The position numbers and the translations under genes are program-made. The notes beneath the pieces are model-generated. The model did not search any database, had not been told where the DNA came from, and was given only the letters and a program-made list of their open reading frames with translations. Source: an uncultured Collinsella sp. (lineage in GTDB: Bacteria; Actinomycetota; Coriobacteriia; Coriobacteriales; Coriobacteriaceae). Taken from it: a stretch of 21,698 nt of DNA. Shown here one piece after another: positions 14,193 to 21,616 of this stretch. The stretch lies in NCBI GenBank assembly GCA_900545615.1, contig UQZM01000038.1:1-21698 (forward strand). The letters are read 5' to 3'. Position 1 is the first letter of the stretch, and each line of letters starts with the position of its first letter.

Positions 14193-15416
14193 ATGGGACG
14201 TTTTACCAATCCTCGCGATCTGTACTTTGGTGAGGGCGCTCGCCACGAGGTGAAGAACCTCAAGGGCAAGAAGGCCATCATCGTTTCTGGCGGCAGCTCT
14301 ATGCGCCGCGGCGGGTTCCTGCAGGACGTCGAGAACGACCTTAAGGAAGGCGGTTTCGAGGTCAAGCTGTTCGAGGGCGTCGAGTCCGACCCGTCCATCG
14401 AGACGGTCATGAAGGGCGCCGAGGCCATGCGCGAGTTCGAGCCCGACTGGATTATCGCCATCGGCGGCGGCTCGCCCATCGATGCCGCTAAGGCCATGTG
14501 GGTCTTCTACGAGTATCCCGAGGAGTCCTTCGATAACATCATCCAGCCGTTCAGCTTCCCCGAGCTGCGTCAGAAGGCTCACTTCTGCGCCATCTCCTCT
14601 ACCTCCGGTACCGCTACCGAGGTCACTGCCTTCTCCGTCATCACCGACTACGCCAAGGGCATCAAGTACCCGCTGGCCGACTTCAACATCACCCCTGATG
14701 TCGCCATCGTCGACCCCGAGCTCACCTACACCATGCCCGCCAAGCTGTGCGCTCACACCGGCATGGACGCTCTGACCCACTGCATGGAGGCCTACGTTTC
14801 CACCTGCGCCTCTATGTTCACCGATGCCAACGCTCTGCACGGCATCCGCGAGATCGTCGAGTGGCTGCCCAAGTCCTATGCTGGCGACCATGAGGCCCGT
14901 CAGCACATGCACGAGGCTCAGTGCATCGCCGGTATCGCCTTCTCCTCGGGCCTGCTCGGCATCGTTCACTCCATGGCTCACAAGACCGGTGCTGCCTTCG
15001 AGAACGGCCACATCATCCACGGTGCTGCTAACGCCATGTACCTGGGCAAGGTCATCCAGTGGAACTCCAAGGATCCCCGTGCTGCCGAGCGTTACGCTTA
15101 CGTGGCCAAGGAGATCCTGCACCTTCCCGGCGAGACCAACGAGGAGCTCATCGCTGCACTCGTCCAGAAGATTCGCGACCTCAACGACCAGCTCAACATT
15201 CCGCAGTCCATCAAGGATTACGCGAATGGTGGCGTGAAGGTCGACGCCGAGAACCCGCAGATGGTTTCCGAGGAGGAGTTCCTCGCCAAGCTGCCCGAGA
15301 TCGCCGCGAACGCCGAGCAGGACGCCTGCACGCCGGAGAACCCGCGTGAGACCAAGGCTGCCGACTTCGAGAAGATCCTCAAGGCCTGCTACTACGACAC
15401 CGACATCGATTTCTAA
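14193..15416 (+). CDS. Iron-containing (group III) alcohol dehydrogenase
   Basis: An NAD(P)H-linked aldehyde/alcohol oxidoreductase of 407 residues. Nucleotide-binding GGGSPIDAAKA begins at 91. The metal site is the typical set: D192 and H196 in GMDALTHCMEAYVS, H259 in GIVHSMAHKTGAAF, and H276 in GHIIHGAANA. The start at 14193 has AGGAGG 6 nt upstream; a start 17 codons earlier lies within the leader hairpin region. Codon use is extremely biased (AAG, GAG, AAC, TCC, GGC), more than in its neighbours, so high expression is likely. Substrate cannot be read from sequence; a fermentative aldehyde reductase that regenerates NAD+ is the probable role. It ends at a strong terminator. Confidence 0.95.
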   Translation: MGRFTNPRDLYFGEGARHEVKNLKGKKAIIVSGGSSMRRGGFLQDVENDLKEGGFEVKLFEGVESDPSIETVMKGAEAMREFEPDWIIAIGGGSPIDAAKAMWVFYEYPEESFDNIIQPFSFPELRQKAHFCAISSTSGTATEVTAFSVITDYAKGIKYPLADFNITPDVAIVDPELTYTMPAKLCAHTGMDALTHCMEAYVSTCASMFTDANALHGIREIVEWLPKSYAGDHEARQHMHEAQCIAGIAFSSGLLGIVHSMAHKTGAAFENGHIIHGAANAMYLGKVIQWNSKDPRAAERYAYVAKEILHLPGETNEELIAALVQKIRDLNDQLNIPQSIKDYANGGVKVDAENPQMVSEEEFLAKLPEIAANAEQDACTPENPRETKAADFEKILKACYYDTDIDF

Positions 15417-15438
15417 TCGACTCTTGTTATCGTAACGA

Positions 15439-15480
15439 GGGGCTCCGCACGTATCCGTACGGAGCCCCTTTCTTTTTTCT
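15439..15480 (+). terminator. Intrinsic terminator of the alcohol dehydrogenase gene
   Basis: GGGGCTCCG (15439-15447) pairs with CGGAGCCCC (15460-15468), with an inner ACG/CGT pairing, followed by a long T-rich tract TTTCTTTTTTC. The tract runs to within about 20 bp of the next start codon. Confidence 0.92.
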
Positions 15481-15499
15481 TTTAGAGAATGGGATAGTT

Positions 15500-16600
15500 A
15501 TGGCTGCATTTTTCAATAGCCCCAGCAAGTACATCCAGGGTCCGGACGAGCTCGCCAAGCTCGGCTCCTATGTCGAGCCGCTTGGCGCTAAGGCCCTCGT
15601 CATCGTGACGCCTTCGGGCAAGAAGCGCGTCGGTGCCAAGATCGAGGGCGGTTTTGCCGAGGCCAAGGCCGAGCTGCTGTTTGAGGACTTTAACGGCGAG
15701 TGCTCCAAGGGCGAGGTCGATCGTCTGGTTGCGCTCGCTCGCGACAACGGTTGCGACATCATCGTCGGCGTCGGTGGCGGCAAGATCCTCGACACCGCGA
15801 AGGCCGTTGCCTACTACTTGGGGTCCCCGGTCATCATTTGCCCCACCATTGCTTCGACCGATGCACCGTGTTCGGCGCTTTCGGTGCTCTACACCGACGA
15901 CGGCCAGTTCGACAAGTATCTCTTCCTTAAGGCAAACCCCAATATTGTCCTGATGGATACGACGGTTATCGCGGCGAGCCCGGTGCGCCTGACGGTTTCC
16001 GGCATGGGCGATGCGCTCGCAACCTACTTTGAGGCCCAGGCGACGCATGATGCCGACGGCGGCACTTGCGCCGGCGGCAAGGGCGGCATGGCCGGCCTGG
16101 CGCTCGCCAAGCTCTGCTATGAGACGCTCATGGCCGATGGCGTCAAGGCCAAGGTCGCGCTGGAGAAGGGTGCGCTGACGCCTGCCGTCGAGCATATCAT
16201 TGAGGCCAATACGCTGCTTTCGGGCATTGGCTTTGAGAGCTCGGGCCTTGCTGCTGCTCATGCCATCCACAATGGCCTGACGATGCTGCCCGAGTGCCAC
16301 AGCATGTATCACGGCGAGAAGGTCGCCTTTGGCACCATCGTCCAGCTGGTACTCGAGGATGCCCCGACCGAGAAGCTCGAGGAAGTCTTGGGCTTCTGCA
16401 TTGAGCTGGGCCTGCCGGTTACGATGAAGGAACTTGGCGTTGCCGAGCTTACGCGCGAGCAGGCCATGATTGTTGCCGAGGCCGCCTGCGCGCCCGATGA
16501 CACCATGTGCAACATGCCGTTTGAGGTGACGCCCGAGATGGTCGCAAACGCCATCCTGGGTGCCGACGCGCTGGGCCACTACTATCTCATGGATGAGTAA
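15500..16600 (+). CDS. gldA: Glycerol dehydrogenase
   Basis: Zinc-dependent NAD+ oxidoreductase interconverting glycerol and dihydroxyacetone. The 366 residues match GldA length. GVGGGKILDTAKAVA (90-104) is the NAD site; the zinc ligands are D171 (SGMGDALATYFEA), H254 (AAHAIHNGL) and H271 (MYHGEKVAFG), the same numbering as known bacillary GldA. D121 in STDAPCSALSVLY lies in the substrate region. The gene begins only 83 bp after the alcohol dehydrogenase, with that gene's terminator in between and almost no room for a separate promoter. Its ribosome site (GAGAATGGGA) is weak. It is followed by its own terminator and a paralogue. Dihydroxyacetone reduction for NADH disposal is as likely as glycerol catabolism. 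Confidence 0.94.
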   Translation: MAAFFNSPSKYIQGPDELAKLGSYVEPLGAKALVIVTPSGKKRVGAKIEGGFAEAKAELLFEDFNGECSKGEVDRLVALARDNGCDIIVGVGGGKILDTAKAVAYYLGSPVIICPTIASTDAPCSALSVLYTDDGQFDKYLFLKANPNIVLMDTTVIAASPVRLTVSGMGDALATYFEAQATHDADGGTCAGGKGGMAGLALAKLCYETLMADGVKAKVALEKGALTPAVEHIIEANTLLSGIGFESSGLAAAHAIHNGLTMLPECHSMYHGEKVAFGTIVQLVLEDAPTEKLEEVLGFCIELGLPVTMKELGVAELTREQAMIVAEAACAPDDTMCNMPFEVTPEMVANAILGADALGHYYLMDE

Positions 16601-16614
16601 ATCAAGCTAAGGAA

Positions 16615-16648
16615 GGGGCAAAGCCGGCAGACGGCTTTGCCCCTTTTT
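16615..16648 (+). terminator. Intrinsic terminator of gldA
   Basis: A perfect 12-bp stem GGGGCAAAGCCG/CGGCTTTGCCCC with a 5-nt loop and TTTTT, starting 14 bp after the stop codon. Confidence 0.95.
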
Positions 16649-16652
16649 GCTA

Positions 16653-16683
16653 TGGTGCAAAGGGGTCAGGTTGCTTTGCACCA
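16653..16683. repeat. REP-like hairpin between the two gldA paralogues
   Basis: TGGTGCAAAG (16653-16662) and CTTTGCACCA (16674-16683) form a perfect 10-bp stem around GGGTCAGGTTG. The AAAGGGGTCAGG core resembles AAAGGGACAGG on the minus strand of the hairpin at 9311-9342. There is no U-tract, and a terminator already precedes it by 5 bp, so termination is not its evident purpose. Confidence 0.55.
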
Positions 16684-16713
16684 ATTGTTGTTGATGAAAG
16701 GGCGGATTCTCGT

Positions 16714-17781
16714 ATGGCGCTTCCCATGGTTTATGGCGGTCCCGGACGATATGTTCAGGGGCCGGGTGAGCTCTCGCGTCAGGGCAGGTATTTGTCATGG
16801 TTGGGCTGCGCTGCCTATGTCTTGTTTGACCAGGGCACCGAGGATCGGCTGTGCAGGCAGATCGTCGATGGATTTCTGGATGAAGATCTAAGCGAGCCGT
16901 TCTTTAAGATTTACAACGGTCCGTGTACGGAAGATGCCGTTGTCGAAATGGCCAAGGAAGCCCGGGCCGAGTATTGCGACATGGTGGTGGGCATTGGCGG
17001 CGGCAAGATGCTCGATATCGCCAAGGCCGTTGCGTTTTATGCCGAGTTGCCGTTGTGCGTATGTCCCACGGCGGCGTCGATGGACGGTCCGTGCAGCGCG
17101 ATTTCGGTGCTGTATCACGAGGATGGGTCGTTCGACCGCTACCTGATGCTCGAGAAGAATCCAGACTTGGTCGTGGTCGATACCAACGTGGTCGCGGCGG
17201 CCCCGCTGCGTATGACGGTCGCTGGTATGGGCGATGCGCTGGCAACGTATTTCGAGGCGCGTTCGTGCGCCGCGGCGCACGGCGCCAACGAGCACGGTGG
17301 CGCGCCGGGACACTTGGCCTTGGTTGCGGCTCGTGCCTGCTATGACACACTCATGGAGTGCGGCGTCGCTGCCAAGCGCGATCTCAAAAAGGGCCGTACA
17401 TCGCCAGCGGTTGAGCGCCTGATCGAGTGCAATATTCTGCTCTCGGGTGTTGGCTTTGAGAGTGGTGGCCTAGCGCTTGCCCATGCCATAGCCAACGGCC
17501 TGACGATTCTGCCCGAGTGCAAGGCCATGCATGGTGAGGCCGTGGCATTTGGCCTGGTGGTGCAGCTGCGCCTGGAGCGTGCGCCCGAGCTTAATCAGGT
17601 GCTCGAGTTTTGCCAGCGCGTCGGTCTGCCGACGACGCTCGAGGAGCTGGGCCTTGACGAGATTTCCGATGCCGACCTGATGAGCGTTGCAGATGCGGCC
17701 TTTAGAAACGAACGCAATATGGCTAACGAACAGGCCAAGGTGACCAGACAAAAGCTCGTGCAGCTCATGCGCGAGGCATAG
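16714..17781 (+). CDS. Second GldA-type glycerol dehydrogenase paralogue
   Basis: A 355-residue paralogue of the upstream gldA, clearly alignable throughout. GIGGGKMLDIAKAVAFYAELP is the NAD site and the zinc ligands D174 (AGMGDALATYFEA), H257 (ALAHAIANGL) and H273 (MHGEAVAFG) are kept. Differences include an N-terminus richer in aromatics, a Cys-rich segment (C32, C47, C71, C88), and HGEA in place of the HGEK seen in classic GldA beside the third zinc ligand. Substrate preference may therefore differ; a related short-chain polyol or ketone is possible. The ribosome site (GAAAGGG) is about 11 nt from the ATG, longer than ideal. Codon bias is weaker than in the first copy, suggesting lower expression. 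No terminator is evident after it. Confidence 0.9.
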   Translation: MALPMVYGGPGRYVQGPGELSRQGRYLSWLGCAAYVLFDQGTEDRLCRQIVDGFLDEDLSEPFFKIYNGPCTEDAVVEMAKEARAEYCDMVVGIGGGKMLDIAKAVAFYAELPLCVCPTAASMDGPCSAISVLYHEDGSFDRYLMLEKNPDLVVVDTNVVAAAPLRMTVAGMGDALATYFEARSCAAAHGANEHGGAPGHLALVAARACYDTLMECGVAAKRDLKKGRTSPAVERLIECNILLSGVGFESGGLALAHAIANGLTILPECKAMHGEAVAFGLVVQLRLERAPELNQVLEFCQRVGLPTTLEELGLDEISDADLMSVADAAFRNERNMANEQAKVTRQKLVQLMREA

Positions 17782-17826
17782 CTAGGCGCTTGATCGACCT
17801 TGTGCAATCGAGGCGGCGATAGGCAT

Positions 17827-17839
17827 AGGCAATTTGCCT
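17827..17839. promoter_or_regulatory. Small palindrome upstream of the four-cluster ferredoxin gene
   Basis: AGGCAA-T-TTGCCT is a perfect 13-bp dyad in the 150-bp gap before the gene starting at 17932. A TATCAT sequence about 50 bp downstream could be a -10 box. It is an operator candidate by position only. Confidence 0.25.
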
Positions 17840-17931
17840 CAAAGGTGCGCCGCGTGTAATTTGCCCGAGGTGTGGGCCGATAGCGTATCATTATCTCTTG
17901 CTTGTTTGCACTGCTCAGGGAGGGGCCGCGC

Positions 17932-19185
17932 ATGGCGCAGGAACACGATCTGTTTGATGACATTATCGAGATCAGCAAGGGTTTCGACTTTCTTAAAAAC
18001 CCGCTTGGCGGCGTGACCGATGCGCTCGATCCGTCGGCACCGCAGTGGAATCCTGCCGACTACAAGGAGCGTCCGCGCGGCAACACCATTCCGTGCCTGA
18101 CCTGCAAAAACGAAAAGAGCGGTTGCACCGCGTGCATGGATGTGTGCCCGGTCAACGCTATCGAGGTCGAGGAAGACGCCATCGAGATCCTCGACTCCTG
18201 TCGCAAGTGCGGCCTGTGCGCCGCTGCCTGTCCGACCGAGGCGATCATCTCGCCGCGCCTGGCGCCTAAAAACCTGTATGACGACATTGTCTCGGCGGCC
18301 ACGAGCCACGAGACCGCTTACGTCACCTGCACGCGCGCCCTCAAGCGCATGCCGCGCGAAAACGAGGTCGTCGTTGCCTGTGTGGGCGATATTACGGCCG
18401 AGACCTGGTTCTCGGTACTGGCCGACTATCCCAACGTGAGTGTGTACCTGCCGTTGGGCGTGTGCGATAAATGCCGCAACACCGGCGGTGAGGACATCCT
18501 GGGCGAGGCCATTGCGAAGGCCGAGGAGTGGTCTGGCACGGGTATGGGCTTGGAGGTCGACCCCAAGAGCCTCAAGTGCCATAAGCTTCGCGAGTACGAG
18601 CGCAAGGAGTACATGGAAAAGATTGCCCGCACCACGGGCCTGACGGTGACCAAGCTCAACCCGGCGACGGCGGCGCTGGCCTCGGTGACGCAGAAGCTCA
18701 AAGCACATCGCCATCAGATTACCCAGCTGGAGCGCACGCTCAACACCATGTGCGGCACCACGACAACCAAGCGTCGCCGTTCGCTCACGCACGGGCGGCA
18801 GCTGGTGCTCTCGACGCTGCAGAACCATCCCGAGCTTGCCCAGAACATGCAGGTGAGCACGCCGGAGTGCGATTTTGACAAGTGCACGTCGTGCGGCGAG
18901 TGCGTCAATGTATGCCCCACGTTCGCCTGCGATTTGGTGGGAAGCGGCCGCTTTGCGTTGGAGTCCACGTATTGCTTGGGCTGCGGTGCCTGCGTCAAGG
19001 TGTGCCCCGAGCATGCGCTCAAGTTGGTTGAGCATGACGCGTCCAATCTGGTCGTCGTCGATCCCGAGGCCGAGGAAAAGGCTGCCCAGAAGGCCAAAGC
19101 CCACGAAGAGGTCCAAAAGGCAAAAGCCGAAGCAAAGGCCAAGCTCGATAAGATGCTCGACCAGGTGGAGAAGCTCGCGGACTAG
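17932..19185 (+). CDS. 4Fe-4S protein with two dicluster ferredoxin domains
   Basis: A 417-residue, probably cytoplasmic iron-sulfur protein with no signal peptide. An N-terminal dicluster domain carries CLTC, CTACMDVCP (C55-C72) and CRKCGLCAAACP (C90-C100). A second dicluster domain has CTSCGECVNVCP (C318-C328) and CLGCGACVKVCP (C348-C358), giving up to four [4Fe-4S] clusters. The 200-residue region between them has extra cysteines, including GVCDKC (C178, C181), and a basic helical stretch near 255-290 (TTTTKRRRSLTHGRQ). Residues 376-417 form a Lys/Glu/Ala-rich helix, probably a coiled coil. The start at 17932 has AGGGAGG 8 nt upstream. No catalytic domain is seen, so an electron-transfer role is inferred. 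The partner enzyme is not encoded in the window. Confidence 0.85.
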   Translation: MAQEHDLFDDIIEISKGFDFLKNPLGGVTDALDPSAPQWNPADYKERPRGNTIPCLTCKNEKSGCTACMDVCPVNAIEVEEDAIEILDSCRKCGLCAAACPTEAIISPRLAPKNLYDDIVSAATSHETAYVTCTRALKRMPRENEVVVACVGDITAETWFSVLADYPNVSVYLPLGVCDKCRNTGGEDILGEAIAKAEEWSGTGMGLEVDPKSLKCHKLREYERKEYMEKIARTTGLTVTKLNPATAALASVTQKLKAHRHQITQLERTLNTMCGTTTTKRRRSLTHGRQLVLSTLQNHPELAQNMQVSTPECDFDKCTSCGECVNVCPTFACDLVGSGRFALESTYCLGCGACVKVCPEHALKLVEHDASNLVVVDPEAEEKAAQKAKAHEEVQKAKAEAKAKLDKMLDQVEKLAD

Positions 19186-19256
19186 CCAGCGACTCCAATC
19201 TCTGCTTCATCTGCGCCGTCGTGGCGTCCGGATTCGCCTGGATGCCGCGGCGGCGC

Positions 19257-19262
19257 TATACT
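19257..19262 (+). promoter_or_regulatory. Candidate -10 box for ychF
   Basis: TATACT lies 38 bp before the ychF GTG start. A weak -35 (TTCGCC, 19233-19238) is 18 bp upstream. Placement in the 115-bp gap after the ferredoxin gene suggests an independent transcript. Confidence 0.45.
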
Positions 19263-19299
19263 TATGCAGTTTGAAGTACCTGTACCAAAAGGAGCTGTC

Positions 19300-20376
19300 G
19301 TGTCCCTTTCCATCGGTATCGTGGGCCTGCCCAATGTGGGCAAGTCGACGCTGTTCACCGCGCTTACCAAAAAGACTGGCCTTGCCGCCAACTACCCGTT
19401 TGCCACGATCGACCCCAACGTGGGTATCGTCGATGTGCCCGATAGCCGCCTGCAAAAGCTTGCCGACATCGTCAACCCGGGTCGCATTGTGCCGGCTACG
19501 GTCGAGTTTGTCGACATCGCAGGTCTGGTGAAGGGCGCTAACGAGGGCGAGGGTCTGGGCAACCAGTTCTTGGCAAACATCCGCGAGACCGACGCCATCT
19601 GCGAGGTCGTGCGCTACTTTAAGGACCCCAACGTCATGCGTGAGGTGGGCCGCACGGGCGAGTTCGTCGACCCCGCCGGCGATGCCGACACCATCATGAC
19701 CGAGCTCATCCTGGCCGATATGGGCACGCTCGAGAAGCAGCTGCCCAAACTCGAGAAGGAGGCCAAGCGCGACAAGGAGCTCATGCCCAAGTTCGAGGTT
19801 GCCAAGCGCCTGCTTGCCTGGCTCAACGAGGGTAAGCGTGCCGCGTCCATGGAGATGACCGACGAGGAGCGCGCCGCCGCCAAGGGCCTGTTCCTGCTCA
19901 CTATGAAGCCCATCCTGTATGTGGCCAACGTAGACGAGGATATGCTCAACGAGGACCTGGCGCCCATCGACGGCGTCAAGCCGCTGCCCATCTGCGCCAA
20001 GATCGAGGCCGAGCTTTCCGAGCTCGATCCCGAGGACGCCGCCGACTACCTGGAGAGCCTGGGCCTGGAGCAGCCCGGTCTGGACGTGCTCGCGCAGGCA
20101 GCCTACAAGCTGCTTGGTCTGCAGTCGTTCTTTACGGCCGGCGAGATGGAGGTCAAGGCCTGGACGGTTCGTCAGGGCGCGACCGCCCCGCAGGCCGCCG
20201 GTGTCATCCACACCGACTTTGAGCGCGGCTTTATTAAGGCCGAGGTCATTGGCTACGACGACTACATCGAGCTCGGCGGCGAGCAGGGCGCCAAGGCTGC
20301 CGGCAAGCTGCGCATCGAGGGCAAAGAGTACATCATGGCCGACGGCGACGTCGTGCACTTCCGCTTTAACGTGTAA
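19300..20376 (+). CDS. ychF: Redox-regulated ATPase YchF (Obg family)
   Basis: Universally conserved Obg-family P-loop protein that prefers ATP to GTP and associates with ribosomes and stress control. The 358 residues read: G1 loop GLPNVGKST (9-17), switch region with NYPFATIDPNVGIVDVPD, G3 VDIAGLVKGANEGEGLGN, an internal helical domain, YVANVDEDM in place of the GTPase NKxD motif (the family hallmark for ATP use), and a C-terminal TGS domain (FTAGEMEVKAWTVRQGATAPQ). The start is GTG at 19300, with AAAGGAG 5 nt upstream; an in-frame ATG 12 codons earlier falls by the -10 box and would add residues not typical of the family. It probably heads a two-gene unit with the small membrane protein 11 bp downstream. 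Confidence 0.97.
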   Translation: MSLSIGIVGLPNVGKSTLFTALTKKTGLAANYPFATIDPNVGIVDVPDSRLQKLADIVNPGRIVPATVEFVDIAGLVKGANEGEGLGNQFLANIRETDAICEVVRYFKDPNVMREVGRTGEFVDPAGDADTIMTELILADMGTLEKQLPKLEKEAKRDKELMPKFEVAKRLLAWLNEGKRAASMEMTDEERAAAKGLFLLTMKPILYVANVDEDMLNEDLAPIDGVKPLPICAKIEAELSELDPEDAADYLESLGLEQPGLDVLAQAAYKLLGLQSFFTAGEMEVKAWTVRQGATAPQAAGVIHTDFERGFIKAEVIGYDDYIELGGEQGAKAAGKLRIEGKEYIMADGDVVHFRFNV

Positions 20377-20387
20377 GGACGACGCAT

Positions 20388-20771
20388 ATGTTTAAATACG
20401 GCAAAAAAGCCGGCTACATGGGCATCGCGCTGCTGGTGCTTGCGGTGCTTCCGCTGGTGGTCGCAGCGTGTGTTATCCCCAACATTGGCCCCGAGGTGGC
20501 AACGAAGTTTAATGCCGCCGGTGAGGTGATGCGCTGGGGCAAGAGTTACGAGCTGTTGGCGCTTCCGGTGCTCAACCTGCTGCTGAGCGTGGCAACGTAC
20601 TTTACGGCGGGACGTCAGGCTAAAAACAATGATGACTCCGCCGCCATGGCGCGCATCGTGTGCGAGCGCTACCTGCGCAACGGTTGCATCACGGGTGTGT
20701 TCCTCAATGTAATCAACGTCTACTTTATGTATTCGGCGATTACCGGAACGGGCTTTGGCTTTGGTTTCTAG
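20388..20771 (+). CDS. Small membrane protein with DUF1648-like segment
   Basis: A 127-residue protein with three likely membrane helices, about 10-32 (MGIALLVLAVLPLVVAACV), 53-73 and 100-122. After the first helix, the segment IPNIGPEVATKFNAAGEVMRWG resembles DUF1648 proteins (consensus near LPxxIPxHWNxxGxxxRWG), which include the SdpI-type immunity and stress membrane proteins. Only the DUF1648 part is seen, so SdpI function is not claimed. The ribosome site AAGGAC lies 7 nt upstream. The gene begins 11 bp after ychF and is probably co-transcribed. It ends 9 bp from the convergent gene's stop, with no terminator visible in the gap. Confidence 0.8.
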   Translation: MFKYGKKAGYMGIALLVLAVLPLVVAACVIPNIGPEVATKFNAAGEVMRWGKSYELLALPVLNLLLSVATYFTAGRQAKNNDDSAAMARIVCERYLRNGCITGVFLNVINVYFMYSAITGTGFGFGF

Positions 20772-20780
20772 CTTGTCCTT

Positions 20781-21170
20781 TTAGGCAACGAGCCTGCACG
20801 CATATTCAATGGCTGCTGCGAGGCCGCCGCTCGATCGTGGTTTAAAGACCATGTCGGCGGCGGCCTCGTTTTCGTATCCGGCGCCCCGAAGGGCAAGCGC
20901 GATACCGGTTTCTAAAAGGAGCGGCAGGCCACGTTGGCTGGTTACGATTACGACAGCCTGATTGAGCGAGCAGCTGTGCGCGTGGCATTGGATGGCAAGT
21001 TCACCTTGCGCCGGGCAAGGGACCAGAACGGCGGCGACGCGACTTGATAGCAATGCAAATGCTGTGCGCTCATCGGGAGAAAGGCATTCTGCTTCAACGA
21101 CGACGAGCTTGGGCGGCGCGCTGTTTGTGCGAAGCGTGGCTCGGTACATGCGGACCGAAGAATCCGACAT
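20781..21170 (-). CDS. Unrecognised 129-aa protein divergent from an XRE regulator
   Basis: A small soluble protein, alternating hydrophobic strands and helices (PKLVVVEAECL, AAVLVPCPAQGELAI, NQAVVIVTSQRGLPLLLETGIALALRGAGY), suggesting an alpha/beta fold. No catalytic motif or named family is recognised. The start at 21170 (MSDSSVRMYRATLRTN) is chosen because AGGAG lies 6-7 nt upstream; an ATG 8 codons earlier falls on the edge of the operator palindrome. It is transcribed away from the XRE gene and both probably share control by the palindrome at 21193-21218. Hypothetical partner or target of that regulator. It does not resemble a known toxin. Confidence 0.7.
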   Translation of the reverse strand: MSDSSVRMYRATLRTNSAPPKLVVVEAECLSPDERTAFALLSSRVAAVLVPCPAQGELAIQCHAHSCSLNQAVVIVTSQRGLPLLLETGIALALRGAGYENEAAADMVFKPRSSGGLAAAIEYACRLVA

Positions 21171-21192
21171 AGAAAACTCCTGTGTATTCGGC

Positions 21193-21218
21193 AAAACGTA
21201 AACTATAGTTTACGTTTT
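21193..21218. promoter_or_regulatory. Perfect 26-bp operator palindrome with overlapping divergent -10 boxes
   Basis: Each half reads AAAACGTAAACTA toward the centre with no mismatch. The central sequence gives TATAGT on the plus strand (21204-21209) and also TATAGT on the minus strand (21202-21207), both fitting as -10 boxes for the flanking divergent genes. Weak -35 matches are TGTGTA (21181-21186) rightward and TGGAGC (21225-21230) leftward. A dimeric repressor bound here would block both promoters; the adjacent XRE protein is the natural candidate. Confidence 0.85.
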
Positions 21219-21246
21219 TGTTCGGCTCCATTTCAAACTCGGCTGC

Positions 21247-21465
21247 ATGGACGAACGTGCGAAACAGATTCTTGGCAGGCGGGTCGAAGAGACGCGCAGG
21301 GACCTTGGTATCTCCAAGGTCGATTTTTGTGTGGCAGCAGGAATCAGCCGCCCCTATCTCGACAGAATCGAAGACGGAACGGCAAACTTCACGCTCAAGG
21401 TTCTATTTAAGATCGCGCCCGCACTCGGCATGACGGTGTCAGAGCTTCTCGAGGGTATCGAATAG
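21247..21465 (+). CDS. XRE-family helix-turn-helix transcriptional regulator
   Basis: A 72-residue protein consisting of a single Cro/C1-type HTH domain: ILGRRVEETRRDLGISKVDF, CVAAGISRPYLDRIEDG (recognition helix region), then TLKVLFKIAPALGMTVSELLEG. There is no effector or dimerisation domain beyond this, as in small repressors and antitoxin-like regulators. It lies about 30 bp beyond a perfect palindrome expected to be its own operator. No Shine-Dalgarno sequence is evident before the ATG, so translation may be weak or leaderless-like. Its divergent neighbour is a protein of unknown function, so a toxin-antitoxin label is not justified. Confidence 0.9.
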   Translation: MDERAKQILGRRVEETRRDLGISKVDFCVAAGISRPYLDRIEDGTANFTLKVLFKIAPALGMTVSELLEGIE

Positions 21466-21587
21466 GGCGTTCCCCCGCTGTATTTGACGCTCTTTGGGCG
21501 GGTCCCCCTGGTTGCGATGTGCAAAATCGCGAGTATTCAGCACCAGTTCGGCCGTAGATGGTAGCTCGAGCGGCTGGCTTTGCCTTT

Positions 21588-21616
21588 TTGACAGTAGATA
21601 ATCCACACGCTAAATA
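21588..21616 (+). promoter_or_regulatory. Promoter-like sequence reading out of the window
   Basis: A consensus TTGACA (21588-21593), a 17-bp spacer and TAAATA (21611-21616), followed by an AT-rich run. No gene is seen between 21466 and the window end apart from a 19-codon frame without a ribosome site, so the target probably lies beyond 21698. Confidence 0.6.

Noticed and set aside
21170..21465. Type II toxin-antitoxin pair
   Set aside because: The genes are divergent rather than in one operon, and the 129-aa protein has no toxin motif. Only the operator design is suggestive.
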